A stretch of DNA of 64,000 nt from Hahellaceae bacterium (GTDB lineage Bacteria > Pseudomonadota > Gammaproteobacteria > Pseudomonadales > Oleiphilaceae): the NCBI GenBank assembly GCA_024234575.1, contig JACKOB010000003.1:1-64000 (forward strand). Reading direction: 5' to 3'. Positions 11,121 to 23,425 of this stretch are shown here, piece by piece. Position 1 is the first letter of the stretch. Each line of letters begins with the position of its first letter. The position numbers were made by a program, and so were the translations under genes. Under the pieces are notes generated by a model. That model had not been told where the DNA came from and did not search any database. It saw only the letters and a list, made by a program, of their open reading frames with translations.

Positions 11121-12257
11121 ATGGCAAAACGCGACTACTACGAAATTTTAGCTGTCTCTAAAGATGCTGATGCGAAGGCGATAAAGCAAGCCTACCGTAA
11201 ATTGGCAATGAAGTATCATCCAGACCGAAATCCCGATGACCCTTCGGCGGAAGAGAAATTTAAAGAAGCCAGTGAGGCCTACGAAGTATTGTCAAATGAA
11301 GAGAAGCGAGCTGCCTATGACCAATTCGGGCATGCTGGTCTCGAAGGCAGTATGGGTGGTGGCGGTTTTGGTGGTGGCGGTGCCAGCTTTTCAGATATTT
11401 TCGGAGATGTTTTCGGCGATATTTTTAGCGGCGGTGGTGGCGGCCGTCAGTCCAGAACGTCTAAAGGGGCTGATTTACGCTATACGCTAGAGCTTGATCT
11501 GGAAGAGGCAGTAAAAGGTAAAACGGTTAAGATTAAGATTCCGACGCACGTCAATTGTAAAGGGTGCGATGGGTCTGGTGCCGAAAAAGGTACGCAGCCT
11601 GAAACCTGCGGAACTTGTCGTGGTGCAGGTCAGATTCGAATGCAGCAAGGCTTTTTTGCCGTGCAGCAGACATGCCCACATTGTCGTGGTCGTGGAAAAG
11701 TAATTAAGAACCCATGTAAAAGTTGTCACGGTGTCGGTCTGGTCGAAGAAGAGAAAACGCTGTCGGTCAAGGTTCCTCCAGGAGTTGATACAGGTGATCG
11801 AATTCGTTTGGCGGGTGAGGGTGAAATAGGCGCTCGTGGTGGTCCGTCTGGTGATTTGTACGTGCAAGTCTCTGTGCGTGAACACTCGATATTTGTTCGT
11901 GACGGAAAGAATCTTTATTGCGACGTACCGATAGCATTTACCGATGCCGCTCTAGGTGGTGAGTTGGAAGTTCCTACTCTGGATGGTCGTGTGAAGCTTA
12001 AAATTCCGGCCGAAACCCAGACTGGAAAGTTGTTTAGATTGCGCGGTAAAGGTGTGACGCCGGTTCGGGGTGGCACTGCTGGAGATCTGCTTTGTCGTGT
12101 AACGGTTGAGACACCGGTCAATCTCACGAAAAAGCAAAAAGAGATCTTGCGCGAATTTCAGAATACGATGGATTCCGGAAATGTGGGTGATCATGCGCCA
12201 CAAAAGCACTCTTGGTTTGAGGGTGTGAAAAATTTTTTTGACGATATGAAATTGTAA
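11121..12257 (+). CDS. dnaJ: chaperone DnaJ (Hsp40)
   Basis: DnaJ delivers unfolded clients to DnaK and stimulates its ATPase. The 378-aa protein has the canonical order: J domain with the HPD motif (YHPDRN, about residue 33), a Gly/Phe-rich linker, then four zinc-binding repeats readable as [24 protein letters not shown] and CKSCHGVG, and the two client-binding beta domains. It follows dnaK by 159 bp, which include a hairpin, and is followed by a strong terminator. Confidence 0.98.
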   Translation: MAKRDYYEILAVSKDADAKAIKQAYRKLAMKYHPDRNPDDPSAEEKFKEASEAYEVLSNEEKRAAYDQFGHAGLEGSMGGGGFGGGGASFSDIFGDVFGDIFSGGGGGRQSRTSKGADLRYTLELDLEEAVKGKTVKIKIPTHVNCKGCDGSGAEKGTQPETCGTCRGAGQIRMQQGFFAVQQTCPHCRGRGKVIKNPCKSCHGVGLVEEEKTLSVKVPPGVDTGDRIRLAGEGEIGARGGPSGDLYVQVSVREHSIFVRDGKNLYCDVPIAFTDAALGGELEVPTLDGRVKLKIPAETQTGKLFRLRGKGVTPVRGGTAGDLLCRVTVETPVNLTKKQKEILREFQNTMDSGNVGDHAPQKHSWFEGVKNFFDDMKL

Positions 12258-12290
12258 CTCGGCGTATGAGTTTGAGAGTTTGTAAAACAA

Positions 12291-12313
12291 GCGGGGCTTT
12301 TGCCCCGTTTTTG
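12291..12313 (+). terminator. terminator after dnaJ
   Basis: A GC-rich stem (CGGGGC paired with GCCCCG, 4-nt T loop) followed by a T tract lies 34 bases after the dnaJ stop. It closes the heat-shock block before dapB. Confidence 0.8.
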
Positions 12314-12353
12314 CTCACGTGAGGGAGTGTTGTTTCTCACGTCGGGGAAGTAG

Positions 12354-13184
<831 letters not shown>

Positions 13185-13322
13185 TGATTATTAGGGTGGT
13201 TTGCACCATGTTGATGCCTAACTGTTGCAGGAGTCCGAATCTTTAATAGACATGGCATGCCTATTTGCGTAAAATAACGGCGTTTAAGCGCACGTGAAGA
13301 AAATCCTAAGAATTTCAATAAT

Positions 13323-13358
13323 AAAGCGGGATGGAGTGTTGTCTCCCTCTCGCTTTTT
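13323..13358 (+). terminator. probable terminator between dapB and carA
   Basis: An imperfect hairpin (AAAGCGGGATGGAG pairing with CTCCCTCTCGCTTT) is followed by T residues. It sits in the 229-bp dapB-carA gap, 56 bases before the chosen carA start. It may also act as a leader attenuator for carAB; the sequence does not distinguish these. Confidence 0.55.
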
Positions 13359-13413
13359 TGCGACTTTAAGAAAGTAACGCCCCAGAGCCATGTGTACCCA
13401 AGAGGAAAAGGTG

Positions 13414-14541
13414 TTGACTAAACCTGCTATTCTTGCCCTTGAAGACGGAACCATCTTCAAAGGCAAATCAATTGGCGCTGATGGCTTGTCCAGCGGAGAG
13501 GTTGTCTTTAATACCTCTATGACAGGCTACCAGGAAATATTAACTGATCCTTCGTATGCAAAACAGATCGTAACGCTAACCTACCCCCACATCGGAAATA
13601 CTGGTGTTAACTCCGAAGATGTTGAGTCGAACAGAGTTTGGGCGGCTGGTTTGGTTATTCGTGATTTGCCCTTAATGATGAGCAGCTGGCGGGCTGAAAA
13701 GTCCCTGGACGCTTACCTTGCAGAAAATAATATCGTCGCGATAGCCGATATTGATACCCGTAAACTGACCCGAATCCTGCGGGAAAAGGGTGCCCAAAAC
13801 GGCTGTTTGATTGCTGGTGAGAATATTGATGAGGCTCAGGCCGTTGCTATGGCTCGTGAATTTCCTGGTTTAAAAGGGATGGATCTTGCCAAAGAAGTGA
13901 CTTGTGCAGGCTCGCATTCTTGGGATGAGAGCACCTGGGCATTTGGTGAAGGCTATTCGCCTTCTCTTGAATCAAAGTTTCATGTTGTTGCCTACGATTT
14001 TGGAGTAAAGAGCAATATATTGCGTATGCTGGTTGAGCGAGGCTGTCGTTTAACTGTTGTGCCTGCCACAACTTCAGCAGAAGACGTGTTGGCGCTGAGT
14101 CCCGATGGTGTGTTCTTGTCAAATGGTCCTGGAGATCCTGAGCCATGTGATTATGCCATCGCAGCGATTCGAAAAATCATTGAAACGAAACTGCCTGTTT
14201 TTGGTATATGCCTTGGGCATCAACTGCTTGCACTGGCAAGTGGCGCTAAGACTTTGAAAATGAAGTTTGGCCACCATGGCGCAAACCATCCGGTTCAGTG
14301 TCTGGCAGATGGCACGGTCATGATCACAAGCCAAAATCATGGCTTTGCTGTTGATGAGGCATCGCTGCCTGCATGTCTCAAAGCGACACACAAATCTTTG
14401 TTTGATAACTCTTTGCAAGGCATTGAGCGCACTGATGTTCCTGCATTTAGTTTCCAGGGACACCCGGAAGCAAGTCCTGGTCCGCACGATGTGGCGCCAC
14501 TGTTTGATCGTTTCATAGCAATGATGATCGCGAATAAGTAG
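13414..14541 (+). CDS. carA: carbamoyl-phosphate synthase small subunit
   Basis: CarA is the glutaminase subunit that feeds ammonia to CarB for arginine and pyrimidine synthesis. The TTG at 13414 gives 375 aa beginning [12 protein letters not shown], matching the Pseudomonas CarA N-terminus, with AGAGGAAA eight bases upstream. An in-frame ATG at 13390 lacks such a site. The class I amidotransferase nucleophile is Cys266 in GICLGHQ, and the His/Glu pair is in GHPEAS near the C-terminus. carB follows after 117 bp. Confidence 0.95.
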   Translation: MTKPAILALEDGTIFKGKSIGADGLSSGEVVFNTSMTGYQEILTDPSYAKQIVTLTYPHIGNTGVNSEDVESNRVWAAGLVIRDLPLMMSSWRAEKSLDAYLAENNIVAIADIDTRKLTRILREKGAQNGCLIAGENIDEAQAVAMAREFPGLKGMDLAKEVTCAGSHSWDESTWAFGEGYSPSLESKFHVVAYDFGVKSNILRMLVERGCRLTVVPATTSAEDVLALSPDGVFLSNGPGDPEPCDYAIAAIRKIIETKLPVFGICLGHQLLALASGAKTLKMKFGHHGANHPVQCLADGTVMITSQNHGFAVDEASLPACLKATHKSLFDNSLQGIERTDVPAFSFQGHPEASPGPHDVAPLFDRFIAMMIANK

Positions 14542-14658
14542 TTATTATTTGGGCCTTTGGCGATTCAATGCGACAAGGGCCGCAACAACACATTAAGGGT
14601 TCTGCGTTTTTTCCGGTAACTCTTGCCACCACAGATTTCTGATTAGATTGGAAGCACA

Positions 14659-17600
14659 ATGCCAAAGCGAACTGACATCAGCAGCATTTTGATTATTGGA
14701 GCGGGCCCTATTATTATCGGCCAGGCCTGTGAGTTTGATTATTCTGGTGCCCAAGCCTGTAAGGCTTTAAGAGAAGAAGGGTATCGGGTAATACTCGTTA
14801 ATTCCAATCCCGCCACCATAATGACAGACCCATCGATGGCGGATGCAACCTATATTGAGCCCATTACTTGGCAGACCGTTGCAAAGATTATCGAGAAAGA
14901 GCGTCCAGATGCGTTGTTGCCAACCATGGGTGGGCAAACCGCACTAAACTGTGCGCTTGACCTTGAGCGCGAAGGTGTTCTTGAAAAATTTGGTGTGGAA
15001 ATGGTGGGGGCGAACGCCGATACCATCGATAAAGCCGAAGATCGCGAGCGTTTCGACAAGGCAATGAAGTCGATTGGTTTAGAAACGCCAAACTCAGCCA
15101 TCGCGCATAGTATGGAAGAGGCATTGCAGGTGCTGGATAGTATCGGTTTCCCGTGCATTATTCGGCCATCATTTACGATGGGTGGGTCTGGCGGCGGTAT
15201 CGCATACAATCGTGAAGAATTCGAAGAGATCTGTGCGCGCGGGCTCGATTTATCTCCGACAAAAGAGCTGCTGATAGATGAGTCACTGATAGGTTGGAAA
15301 GAGTATGAGATGGAGGTCGTTCGCGACCGCAAGGATAACTGCATCATTGTCTGCTCGATTGAAAACTTCGATGCGATGGGCGTGCATACCGGCGACTCCA
15401 TTACTGTTGCACCTGCTCAGACACTGACTGACAAAGAATATCAAATCATGCGTAATGCCTCTCTTGCTGTTCTCCGAGAGATTGGTGTTGAGACCGGTGG
15501 GTCGAACGTTCAGTTCGGTATGAACCCTAAAGATGGTCGTATGGTTGTGATCGAAATGAATCCTCGTGTTTCTCGTTCTTCAGCCTTGGCTTCGAAAGCA
15601 ACTGGTTTTCCAATTGCGAAAGTGGCTGCCAAGCTAGCGGTTGGTTACACCCTTGATGAATTACAAAATGACATTACCGGCGGTGTTACCCCCGCATCTT
15701 TCGAGCCTTCCATTGATTACGTTGTTACCAAGATTCCTCGGTTTACCTTTGAGAAGTTCCCGCAGGCGGATGCGCGATTAACTACGCAGATGAAATCTGT
15801 AGGCGAGGTGATGGCGATTGGGCGGACGTTCCAGGAGTCTATGCAGAAAGCGTTGCGCGGCTTGGAGGTGGGTGCCTCAGGTTTCGACCCTAAAATAGAC
15901 CCTAAAGATGATGATGCAGAAGACACTCTTGTAAGAGAGCTAAAGACGCCAAGCGCTGAGCGTGCATGGTATGTTGGCGATGCTTTCCGTCATGGTATGA
16001 CGGTTGATGAAGTCTATGGGTATTCTGGTATCGATCCTTGGTATTTAGTGCAGATAGAAGACTTGATTAAAGATGAAGCGGCGCTAAAAACAATGGCGCT
16101 GTCTGATCTGACTGCTGACAAGCTCCGGGCTTTAAAGAGAAAAGGTTTCTCTGACACCCGCTTGGCGTCTCTTTTGGGCGTTACAGAAAATGCTTTCCGC
16201 AAGACTCGTCACCAGTTTGGTATCCGGCCTGTGTACAAGCGTGTTGATACCTGTGCTGCCGAGTTTGCGTCATCAACGGCTTATATGTACTCCACTTATG
16301 AAGAAGAGTGTGAGTCGAACCCAACTGATAAGGAAAAGATAGTCGTAATTGGTGGTGGGCCAAACAGAATTGGTCAAGGCATCGAGTTCGATTACTGTTG
16401 TGTGCATGCGGCTTTAGCGATGCGTGAAGACGGCTACGAAACTATTATGATTAATTGTAATCCGGAAACAGTTTCTACGGATTACGACACCTCAGATCGC
16501 CTGTATTTTGAGCCGGTGACGCTGGAAGATGTGTTAGAGATCATCAATAAAGAAAAACCTAAAGGCGTTATCGTTCAGTACGGCGGTCAAACACCGCTGA
16601 AGCTGTCACGAGGATTGGAGGCTGCTGGTGTGCCAATTATTGGTACAAGTCCAGATGCGATTGACCGCGCTGAAGATCGTGAACGCTTTCAGCAAATGAT
16701 AGTTCGTTTAGGGTTGCGTCAGCCTGCAAATGCGACTGTTCGCAGTCATGAGCAGGGTATCGCTGCCGCGAAAGAAATCGGTTATCCATTGGTTGTCAGG
16801 CCTTCCTACGTATTAGGTGGGCGGGCAATGGAAATAGTGTATCAGGAAGATGAGTTGGCTAAATACATGCGAGATGCTGTGTTGGTGTCCAATGATAGTC
16901 CTGTGTTGCTTGATCACTTCCTCAATTCGGCCATTGAGGTTGATATCGATGCTGTTTGTGATGGTAAGATGGTGGTCATTGGCTCGATTATGCAGCATAT
17001 AGAGCAGGCGGGGGTTCACTCCGGTGATTCTGCGTGTTCGTTGCCGCCTTATAGTTTACCTGCAGCGGTTCAGGATGAAATGCGCGAAATGGTAAAGAAA
17101 ATGGCGCTCGAACTAGGTGTTGTTGGTTTGATGAATGTGCAGCTGGCGTATCAGGATGGCGAAGTTTATGTCATTGAGGTCAATCCCAGAGCGTCTCGTA
17201 CCGTACCTTTTGTTTCAAAAGCCATCGGTGTCTCTTTAGCAAAAATCGCTGCTCGTTGCATGGCAGGAGTTAGTCTGGAAGAGCAGGGGTTTACGAAAGA
17301 AGTGGTTCCATCTTACTACTCTATAAAGGAATCGGTGTTTCCATTTAATAAATTCCCAGGCGTTGACCCAATATTGGGGCCAGAAATGAAGTCTACCGGA
17401 GAGGTGATGGGGATTGGTGAAAGCTTCGATGAGGCTTTTGCAAAAGGCGCACTCGCTGCTGGTGAGCGCTTACCGCAGGGCGGCGTTGCTTTTATTAGTG
17501 TCCGAGATGCAGATAAGTCTGGCGCTGTTCAGTTGGCGAAAAACCTGATAAATGCTGGTTTTTCTTTAGTGGCGACTGGTGGGACGGCAAAAACGCTACT

Positions 17601-17877
17601 GGAAGCAGGGGTCAGTGTTGAGAGGGTAAACAAGGTTCGTGAAGGGCGTCCGCATATTGTGGACAAAATTAAAAACGGTGAAATCAGTTTAATCATTAAT
17701 ACCACTGAAGGTCGTAAGGCGATATCAGATTCTGCTCAGATTAGACAGTCCGCACTGCAGAGAAAAGTTTCCTATACAACCACGTTGGCGGGCGGGGAAG
17801 CGGTTTGTCGCGCGATTACATTCGGTCCTGAAAGAACGGTTCGTCGTCTTCAAGATTTACATGCAGGGATAGTATAA
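14659..17877 (+). CDS. carB: carbamoyl-phosphate synthase large subunit
   Basis: CarB makes carbamoyl phosphate from bicarbonate, two ATP and ammonia channelled from CarA. The 1072-aa protein shows the internal duplication of two ATP-grasp halves: the N-terminal half starts with [20 protein letters not shown] and the second half with the parallel [18 protein letters not shown] near residue 560. The last 130 residues form the MGS-like allosteric domain ([11 protein letters not shown]). The length equals the E. coli enzyme (1073). It ends 2 bases before greA, suggesting coupling. Confidence 0.98.
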   Translation: MPKRTDISSILIIGAGPIIIGQACEFDYSGAQACKALREEGYRVILVNSNPATIMTDPSMADATYIEPITWQTVAKIIEKERPDALLPTMGGQTALNCALDLEREGVLEKFGVEMVGANADTIDKAEDRERFDKAMKSIGLETPNSAIAHSMEEALQVLDSIGFPCIIRPSFTMGGSGGGIAYNREEFEEICARGLDLSPTKELLIDESLIGWKEYEMEVVRDRKDNCIIVCSIENFDAMGVHTGDSITVAPAQTLTDKEYQIMRNASLAVLREIGVETGGSNVQFGMNPKDGRMVVIEMNPRVSRSSALASKATGFPIAKVAAKLAVGYTLDELQNDITGGVTPASFEPSIDYVVTKIPRFTFEKFPQADARLTTQMKSVGEVMAIGRTFQESMQKALRGLEVGASGFDPKIDPKDDDAEDTLVRELKTPSAERAWYVGDAFRHGMTVDEVYGYSGIDPWYLVQIEDLIKDEAALKTMALSDLTADKLRALKRKGFSDTRLASLLGVTENAFRKTRHQFGIRPVYKRVDTCAAEFASSTAYMYSTYEEECESNPTDKEKIVVIGGGPNRIGQGIEFDYCCVHAALAMREDGYETIMINCNPETVSTDYDTSDRLYFEPVTLEDVLEIINKEKPKGVIVQYGGQTPLKLSRGLEAAGVPIIGTSPDAIDRAEDRERFQQMIVRLGLRQPANATVRSHEQGIAAAKEIGYPLVVRPSYVLGGRAMEIVYQEDELAKYMRDAVLVSNDSPVLLDHFLNSAIEVDIDAVCDGKMVVIGSIMQHIEQAGVHSGDSACSLPPYSLPAAVQDEMREMVKKMALELGVVGLMNVQLAYQDGEVYVIEVNPRASRTVPFVSKAIGVSLAKIAARCMAGVSLEEQGFTKEVVPSYYSIKESVFPFNKFPGVDPILGPEMKSTGEVMGIGESFDEAFAKGALAAGERLPQGGVAFISVRDADKSGAVQLAKNLINAGFSLVATGGTAKTLLEAGVSVERVNKVREGRPHIVDKIKNGEISLIINTTEGRKAISDSAQIRQSALQRKVSYTTTLAGGEAVCRAITFGPERTVRRLQDLHAGIV

Positions 17878-17879
17878 CC

Positions 17880-18356
17880 ATGAACAAAACACCCATGACT
17901 TTGGAAGGTGAAAAGGCCCTTAGAGCTGAGCTCACAAGACTAAAAACTGAAGATCGCCCACGTATAATTGCTGCCATTGCAGAAGCTCGTGAGCACGGTG
18001 ATTTAAAAGAGAATGCTGAGTATCATGCAGCGCGTGAGCAGCAAAGCTTTGCCGAAGGGCGTATACAAGAGATTGAAAGCAAGCTCTCCAACGCCCAAGT
18101 AATTGATATCAAGTCTATTGATAAAACCGGTAAAGTTATTTTTGGTACTACTGTTGATATTATTAATCTCGATACTGATGCAAAAGTGCGTTACCAGATT
18201 GTTGGTGATGATGAGGCGGATATTAAGAAGGGTAAAATTTCCGTGTCTTCACCTATTGCCAGAGCCTTGATTGGAAAAGAAGAGGGCGATGTCGTTATCG
18301 TGAATATTCCAAGTGGCGTGGCGGAATACGAAATAGATGAGGTCCACCACATTTAA
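17880..18356 (+). CDS. greA: transcription elongation factor GreA
   Basis: GreA rescues backtracked RNA polymerase by stimulating transcript cleavage. The 158-aa product has the N-terminal coiled coil with the conserved tip [15 protein letters not shown] around residues 40-55, and the C-terminal FKBP-like domain ending [12 protein letters not shown]. It starts 2 bases after carB, so it is co-transcribed with carAB, as in Pseudomonas. A terminator follows. Confidence 0.97.
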   Translation: MNKTPMTLEGEKALRAELTRLKTEDRPRIIAAIAEAREHGDLKENAEYHAAREQQSFAEGRIQEIESKLSNAQVIDIKSIDKTGKVIFGTTVDIINLDTDAKVRYQIVGDDEADIKKGKISVSSPIARALIGKEEGDVVIVNIPSGVAEYEIDEVHHI

Positions 18357-18385
18357 CCGGTATTATTGTTGGTGGGTTAAAATCA

Positions 18386-18419
18386 AAAAAGGCAGAATCA
18401 TTATGTATTCTGCCTTTTT
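18386..18419. terminator. bidirectional terminator between greA and yhbY
   Basis: A perfect stem (AAAAGGCAGAAT with ATTCTGCCTTTT) is flanked by A residues on the left and T residues on the right. It lies between the convergent genes greA and yhbY, so it can end transcription from both sides. Confidence 0.85.
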
Positions 18420-18439
18420 GTTTTGAGGTGCAAGATGTT

Positions 18440-18754
18440 TTAATTGTGTTGTTGGCGAAGCAGGTTTGATAGCTTAGGGTTCGGTTTTTTGTTCTTTCTT
18501 AAGAGTACGGCAATTTTTCCTATTTTCTGAACAAGTGTGGCGCCGGTGCTTTCAATAAGGTGTTCAATGATTTCTTGTCTGTCTTCTCTCTCGCCTACAT
18601 TGATCTTTACTTTTATCAACTCGTGATCATTTAGTGCGCGCTCCAGCTCATTCATTAAGCCTTCGCTAATGGCATTTTCACCAATAATAACAACCGGGTT
18701 CAGGTTGTGAGCGATTGCTTTGTATTGCTTTTTTTGGTCGTTCGTTAATTGCAT
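18440..18754 (-). CDS. yhbY: ribosome assembly RNA-binding protein YhbY
   Basis: A 104-aa CRM-domain protein that binds the large ribosomal subunit precursor. The signature GENAISEGLMNELERAL and the helix QKKQYKAIAHNLNPVVIIG at the N-terminus are typical, with a basic tail at the end. The family's normal length is about 97-105 aa. It is convergent with greA and divergent from ftsH, as in Pseudomonas and E. coli, except that rlmE is not found beside it here. Confidence 0.94.
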   Translation of the reverse strand: MQLTNDQKKQYKAIAHNLNPVVIIGENAISEGLMNELERALNDHELIKVKINVGEREDRQEIIEHLIESTGATLVQKIGKIAVLLRKNKKPNPKLSNLLRQQHN

Positions 18755-19160
18755 TGACGGTTCTCTATTAATTGCAATGAATGCTGTTTAAAATTCGTGC
18801 GGCATTTTAGCATTTCTTCCGAGGTTACACGACTACAAAAGAGTAAGCTCGTGCTCGGCCGGCTCGGTTTAATATAATGCGCAGTTTCCACCCTTGTATT
18901 TCTACTCACCAACCCCATTTAGACTGAATAGGTTTTTCGTTGCTATTGAGTGAGGGGAATTTTCCTTTGCGTGCGATGAATGTGGTATTTTATATCCGTT
19001 GAGCAGTCCAGTGTTAAATTGTTACCCCAATAGTGGCAAAATACGCGGTAACAATAGTGGTGGATTTGAATAGATGTTGTGTTGTCTGGTTTGGTTGTTC
19101 AACATGTAGTAATGTTGCAGTCATCAAAAGAAAACTGTTTGGAATAGAGAGGGGTCTCCC
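18755..19160. other. 406-bp intergenic region lacking rlmE
   Basis: The stretch separates the divergent genes yhbY and ftsH and contains no plausible gene. In most gammaproteobacteria the 23S rRNA methyltransferase gene rlmE (rrmJ/ftsJ, about 620 bp) lies here as the first gene of the ftsH operon. A TATAAT hexamer occurs near 18873 but no good -35 box goes with it. A GAGAGGGG ribosome site precedes the ftsH TTG. Confidence 0.7.
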
Positions 19161-21095
19161 TTGAACGATATGGCAAAAAATCTGGTCTTATGGTTAATCA
19201 TTGCGGCGGTGCTTCTTACTGTCTTTAACAACTTCAACCCTGCTCGAAACTCTGATTCGATGGATTATTCAGAGTTTGTAGCAATGTATGAAACGGGGCA
19301 AGTTAGCAAAGTTGTGATAGATGGACTCAAGATCGAAGGCTTTCGAAATGATGGCAGCAAGTTTGAAACGGTCCGTCCAAGCGCGCCAGACTTCAACCTT
19401 ATTGACGAGCTGTTAAAAAATAAAGTAGTAATCGAAGGCAAAGAGCCAGAGAAACAAAGTATTTGGACGCAGTTGTTGGTCGCTTCATTTCCAATATTAG
19501 TGATTATTGCAGTGTTTATGTTTTTTATGCGTCAGATGCAAGGTGGCGGAGGCGGAAAAGGGCCTATGTCTTTTGGTAAAAGCAAAGCACGGCTTTTGGG
19601 TGAAGATCAGATAAAAACAACATTTGCTGATGTCGCAGGTGTTGATGAGGCGAAAGAGGATGTTAAGGAACTGGTTGAGTTTCTTCGAGACCCAAGCAAG
19701 TTCCAGCGTTTAGGGGGGCGAATTCCTCGAGGCGTATTGATGGTTGGCTCTCCGGGTACCGGTAAAACGTTGTTGGCTAAAGCAATCGCTGGTGAGGCCA
19801 AAGTACCTTTCTTTTCAATATCAGGCTCTGACTTTGTTGAAATGTTTGTTGGCGTGGGTGCTTCCCGCGTCAGAGATATGTTTGATCAGGCTAAAAAGCA
19901 ATCTCCATGCATTATTTTTATTGATGAGATAGACGCTGTCGGTAGGCATCGGGGAGCGGGGCTCGGTGGTGGTCATGATGAAAGGGAGCAAACGCTTAAC
20001 CAGTTACTGGTTGAAATGGATGGATTTGAAGGTAATGAAGGGGTGATTGTGATCGCCGCAACAAACCGTCCGGATGTTCTTGATCCCGCTTTGTTGAGAC
20101 CGGGTCGTTTTGATCGGCAGGTTGTAGTTGGATTGCCGGATATATTGGGTAGAGAGCAGATACTAAAAGTTCATATGGGTAAGGTTCCATTGGATGAGGA
20201 CGTTGAAGCTGCAGTGATAGCGCGTGGAACGCCCGGCTTTTCTGGTGCAGATCTCGCTAACCTTGTTAATGAAGCTGCTTTGTTCGCTGCGCGCAGTAAT
20301 CGTCGCACCGTTGGGATGCGTGAATTAGAGCTGGCTAAAGACAAAATCATGATGGGGACCGAGCGAAAGTCCATGGTTATGTCAGAAAACGAGAAGCGCA
20401 ATACTGCCTATCATGAGGCTGGTCATGCAATTGTTGGGCGACTTGTCCCAGAGCACGACCCTGTATATAAAGTAAGTATCATTCCTCGTGGCAGGGCGTT
20501 GGGTGTGACCATGTTTTTGCCGGAAGAAGATCGATATAGTCACAGTAAGAGATTCTTGGTAAGTCAGGTGTGCAGCTTGTTCGGTGGTCGTATTGCTGAA
20601 GAGCTGACACTTGGTAAGGATGGAGTAACCACAGGAGCATCTAACGATATAAAGCGGGCGACAGAGATATCCCGGAATATGGTGACTAAGTGGGGATTGT
20701 CTGAGAAGTTAGGTCCGCTGATGTATGATGAAGCGGAGGAAGAAGTTTTTCTTGGTAGGTCTGCTGGTCATCAGGCAAAAGTTTATTCTCCAGAAACCGC
20801 TCAGCGAATTGATGAGGAAGTGCGCACCATTATTGATGATTGTTATGAAACGGCGCGTAAGTTGCTCGAGTCTAATATGGATAAGTTGCATCTCATGGCG
20901 GATGCTTTGATGAAGTATGAAACCATCGATGCAGCGCAAATTGATGACATTATGAATGGTAATGAGCCGCGGCCTCCTAAAGGTTGGGGTGGGAACTCTT
21001 CTGGTGGTGGGTCTGGTGAGACGATTGCGTCGAAAGATGGTGAGTCAGAAACTGACGCCGGAAAGGGTGTTGGTGGTCCTGCTGGGGAGCACTGA
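19161..21095 (+). CDS. ftsH: ATP-dependent zinc metalloprotease FtsH
   Basis: FtsH is the membrane AAA+ protease that degrades LpxC, sigma-32 and misassembled membrane proteins. The TTG at 19161 gives 644 aa beginning MNDMAKNL, as in Pseudomonas, with AGAGAGGGG just upstream. Two membrane helices bracket a periplasmic domain (residues about 5-25 and 103-122). Walker A is GSPGTGKT at residues 196-203, Walker B IIFIDEID follows, and the zinc site HEAGH is at residues 418-422. The Gly/Ser-rich acidic tail is variable. A terminator follows, before folP. Confidence 0.98.
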   Translation: MNDMAKNLVLWLIIAAVLLTVFNNFNPARNSDSMDYSEFVAMYETGQVSKVVIDGLKIEGFRNDGSKFETVRPSAPDFNLIDELLKNKVVIEGKEPEKQSIWTQLLVASFPILVIIAVFMFFMRQMQGGGGGKGPMSFGKSKARLLGEDQIKTTFADVAGVDEAKEDVKELVEFLRDPSKFQRLGGRIPRGVLMVGSPGTGKTLLAKAIAGEAKVPFFSISGSDFVEMFVGVGASRVRDMFDQAKKQSPCIIFIDEIDAVGRHRGAGLGGGHDEREQTLNQLLVEMDGFEGNEGVIVIAATNRPDVLDPALLRPGRFDRQVVVGLPDILGREQILKVHMGKVPLDEDVEAAVIARGTPGFSGADLANLVNEAALFAARSNRRTVGMRELELAKDKIMMGTERKSMVMSENEKRNTAYHEAGHAIVGRLVPEHDPVYKVSIIPRGRALGVTMFLPEEDRYSHSKRFLVSQVCSLFGGRIAEELTLGKDGVTTGASNDIKRATEISRNMVTKWGLSEKLGPLMYDEAEEEVFLGRSAGHQAKVYSPETAQRIDEEVRTIIDDCYETARKLLESNMDKLHLMADALMKYETIDAAQIDDIMNGNEPRPPKGWGGNSSGGGSGETIASKDGESETDAGKGVGGPAGEH

Positions 21096-21127
21096 TCTGC
21101 TCGTTTTCTAGTGCCGCGATTGTTTTA

Positions 21128-21156
21128 AAACGCCTGTTTTTCAGGCGTTTTTGGTT
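21128..21156 (+). terminator. terminator between ftsH and folP
   Basis: A 9-bp perfect stem (AAACGCCTG with CAGGCGTTT, 5-nt T loop) followed by T residues lies 32 bases after the ftsH stop and 27 bases before the folP start. Confidence 0.8.
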
Positions 21157-21182
21157 TTTGCAGGTAGGCTGAATATATAGGT

Positions 21183-22010
21183 GTGATTGTGAAGTTTGGC
21201 TCTAAAGAAATAGACCTCTCATTTCCTCATGTTATGGGGGTGCTAAATGTTACGCCTGATTCCTTTTCTGATGGAGGTAAGTACAGTGCGAACATTGATG
21301 CTGCGCTGCGCTGTGTTGATGGCATGGTTCGTCAGGGGGCTGCTTTCATTGATGTGGGGGGGGAGTCTACCAGGCCTGGCGCTGATAGGGTTGATGAGGC
21401 TGAAGAGTTAGGTCGGGTATTGCCTGTAATTGAAAAAATAATTGAACGCTTTGATGTGATTGTGTCTGTGGACACAAGCAAGCCTTTGGTCATGTTAGAG
21501 GCGGTTAAGGTGGGAGCTGGGCTGATTAATGATGTCTGTGCGCTTAGGGAGCCGGGCGCTGTTGAGGTTGCCGCGTCTGTCAATGTCCCTGTCTGTTTGA
21601 TGCATATGAGTGGAAGTCCTAGAAATATGCAATGTGCGCCTGCCTATGATGATGTTGTTGCTGAGGTGCGCGCATTCTTGTTGCAAAGAAAAGAAGTGTG
21701 CGTTGCTGCAGGTGTGTATGCCGGTGGGATCATTTTCGATCCTGGTTTCGGTTTTGGTAAAACGCTAGAGCATAATGTTGCGTTGATGAGGCAGCTGCCT
21801 GAGCTGTGTGAGCTTGGTTCTCCAGTCTTGGTGGGAGTGTCTCGGAAGTCAATGTTAGGAACAATTACAGGTAAGCCTGTCGCCGATCGTCTCGCGGTGG
21901 GTACGGCTGCTGCCACCTACGCGGCAATGAGTGGGGCTGCTATTGTCAGAACTCACGATGTGGATGCAACGGTCGATGCAATGAAATTTGTTAGGGCATT
22001 AAGAGGTTAA
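21183..22010 (+). CDS. folP: dihydropteroate synthase
   Basis: FolP joins p-aminobenzoate to pterin pyrophosphate in folate synthesis and is the sulfonamide target. The 275-aa TIM-barrel protein has both signatures: [15 protein letters not shown] near the N-terminus and the GESTRPGA loop, plus [13 protein letters not shown] in the second half. The start is GTG; the codon at 21189 is a second in-frame GTG. glmM follows 4 bases later, so the two are co-transcribed as in E. coli. Confidence 0.96.
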   Translation: MIVKFGSKEIDLSFPHVMGVLNVTPDSFSDGGKYSANIDAALRCVDGMVRQGAAFIDVGGESTRPGADRVDEAEELGRVLPVIEKIIERFDVIVSVDTSKPLVMLEAVKVGAGLINDVCALREPGAVEVAASVNVPVCLMHMSGSPRNMQCAPAYDDVVAEVRAFLLQRKEVCVAAGVYAGGIIFDPGFGFGKTLEHNVALMRQLPELCELGSPVLVGVSRKSMLGTITGKPVADRLAVGTAAATYAAMSGAAIVRTHDVDATVDAMKFVRALRG

Positions 22011-22014
22011 CAGA

Positions 22015-23358
22015 ATGGCTAATAAACAGTATTTTGGTACTGATGGAATACGTGGTCGTGTTGGGCATGGGGCGATTACTCCTGATTTTATGCTCAAGTT
22101 AGGTTGGGCTGCAGGCAAGGTGTTTGAGAAGGAGGGGCATCGAGGTAAGGTTCTTATTGGTAAAGATACCAGAATTTCCGGTTATATGTTTGAGTCCGCT
22201 TTAGAGGCCGGTCTTTCGGCGGCAGGGGTTGATGTATGTTTGCTAGGGCCGATGCCTACGCCTGCTATTGCTTATTTAGTAAGGACGTTCAGAGCTATTG
22301 CCGGTATTGTGATCAGTGCCTCTCATAACCCGCATTACGACAATGGGATCAAGTTTTTTGGGCCGGATGGCACCAAGTTGGATGATTCTGTTGAGCTGGC
22401 AATTGAAGAGTATTTGGGGGCGCCTTTAGTCGTGGTCGAGTCGGAATTGCTTGGTAAGGCAACGCGGATTTCTGATGCAGCTGGTCGTTATGTTGAATTT
22501 TGTAAAAGCACTGTCCCCTCAAGTATGAGTCTTGCGGGGCTTAAAATTGTGCTCGATTGCGCGCATGGCGCTACCTATCATGTGGCGCCTGCTGTATTTG
22601 AAGAGTTGGGGGCAGATATTCATGTGCTGGGAGCGTCTCCGGACGGATTGAATATTAATCGCAATTCAGGGTCAACTTCGCCAGAAAGCCTGTCCAAGGC
22701 TGTCGTGGAGTTTGGTGCCGACTTGGGGATTGCTTTCGATGGAGATGGCGACCGGGTTGTCATGGTTGATCACTTGGGTGAAATTGTGGATGGTGATGAG
22801 CTACTCTTCATTATTGCCAAGAGTCGTCAGAAGGCGGGAAGGCTCAATGGTGGTGTTGTTGGTACATTAATGACCAATTTCGGGGTCGAGATGGCCTTTA
22901 AAAATATCGGCATTCCGTTTGAAAGAGCGAATGTTGGTGACCGCTATGTGATGGAATCGCTTGTTCGAAACGGATGGGTGTTAGGTGGTGAGGGTTCTGG
23001 GCATATTGTGTGCCGAGACAATACTTCTACTGGGGATGGTATTGTTTCTGCCTTGCAGGTCATGATCGCGATATTCGAAAGTGGTTCCAGTCTGCATGAG
23101 CTTAAAAAGCACATGGTCAAGGTTCCGCAGCGGATGGTTAATGTCAAAGTGTCAGGTAAGGTGAATCCGCTGGATGTGGAAGAAATTGCCCAGGCAGTTG
23201 TCAATTCCGAGAAGCGGTTTGGTAGTTCGGGTAGGGTGCTGTTGCGATCATCGGGTACCGAACCTGTTATACGAGTGATGGCTGAAGGAGAGGATTCGGT
23301 GCTTGTTGGAGAGATAGTTGACTATCTTGCTGGCGTGGTGAAGGGTGCCCTCAGTTGA
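22015..23358 (+). CDS. glmM: phosphoglucosamine mutase
   Basis: GlmM converts glucosamine-6-phosphate to glucosamine-1-phosphate for peptidoglycan and lipopolysaccharide precursors. The 447-aa product starts with the [12 protein letters not shown] motif. The catalytic phosphoserine is in [15 protein letters not shown] near residue 102, the metal loop is AFDGDGDRV, and the phosphate-binding [12 protein letters not shown] is near the C-terminus. The order folP-glmM is conserved. Confidence 0.97.
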   Translation: MANKQYFGTDGIRGRVGHGAITPDFMLKLGWAAGKVFEKEGHRGKVLIGKDTRISGYMFESALEAGLSAAGVDVCLLGPMPTPAIAYLVRTFRAIAGIVISASHNPHYDNGIKFFGPDGTKLDDSVELAIEEYLGAPLVVVESELLGKATRISDAAGRYVEFCKSTVPSSMSLAGLKIVLDCAHGATYHVAPAVFEELGADIHVLGASPDGLNINRNSGSTSPESLSKAVVEFGADLGIAFDGDGDRVVMVDHLGEIVDGDELLFIIAKSRQKAGRLNGGVVGTLMTNFGVEMAFKNIGIPFERANVGDRYVMESLVRNGWVLGGEGSGHIVCRDNTSTGDGIVSALQVMIAIFESGSSLHELKKHMVKVPQRMVNVKVSGKVNPLDVEEIAQAVVNSEKRFGSSGRVLLRSSGTEPVIRVMAEGEDSVLVGEIVDYLAGVVKGALS

Positions 23359-23425
23359 AATGCCTCGCCTTGTATAATTTATGCAAAAGCGTTAGTATCT
23401 GCGCCTCTGATTTTTAGGGGGTGAC

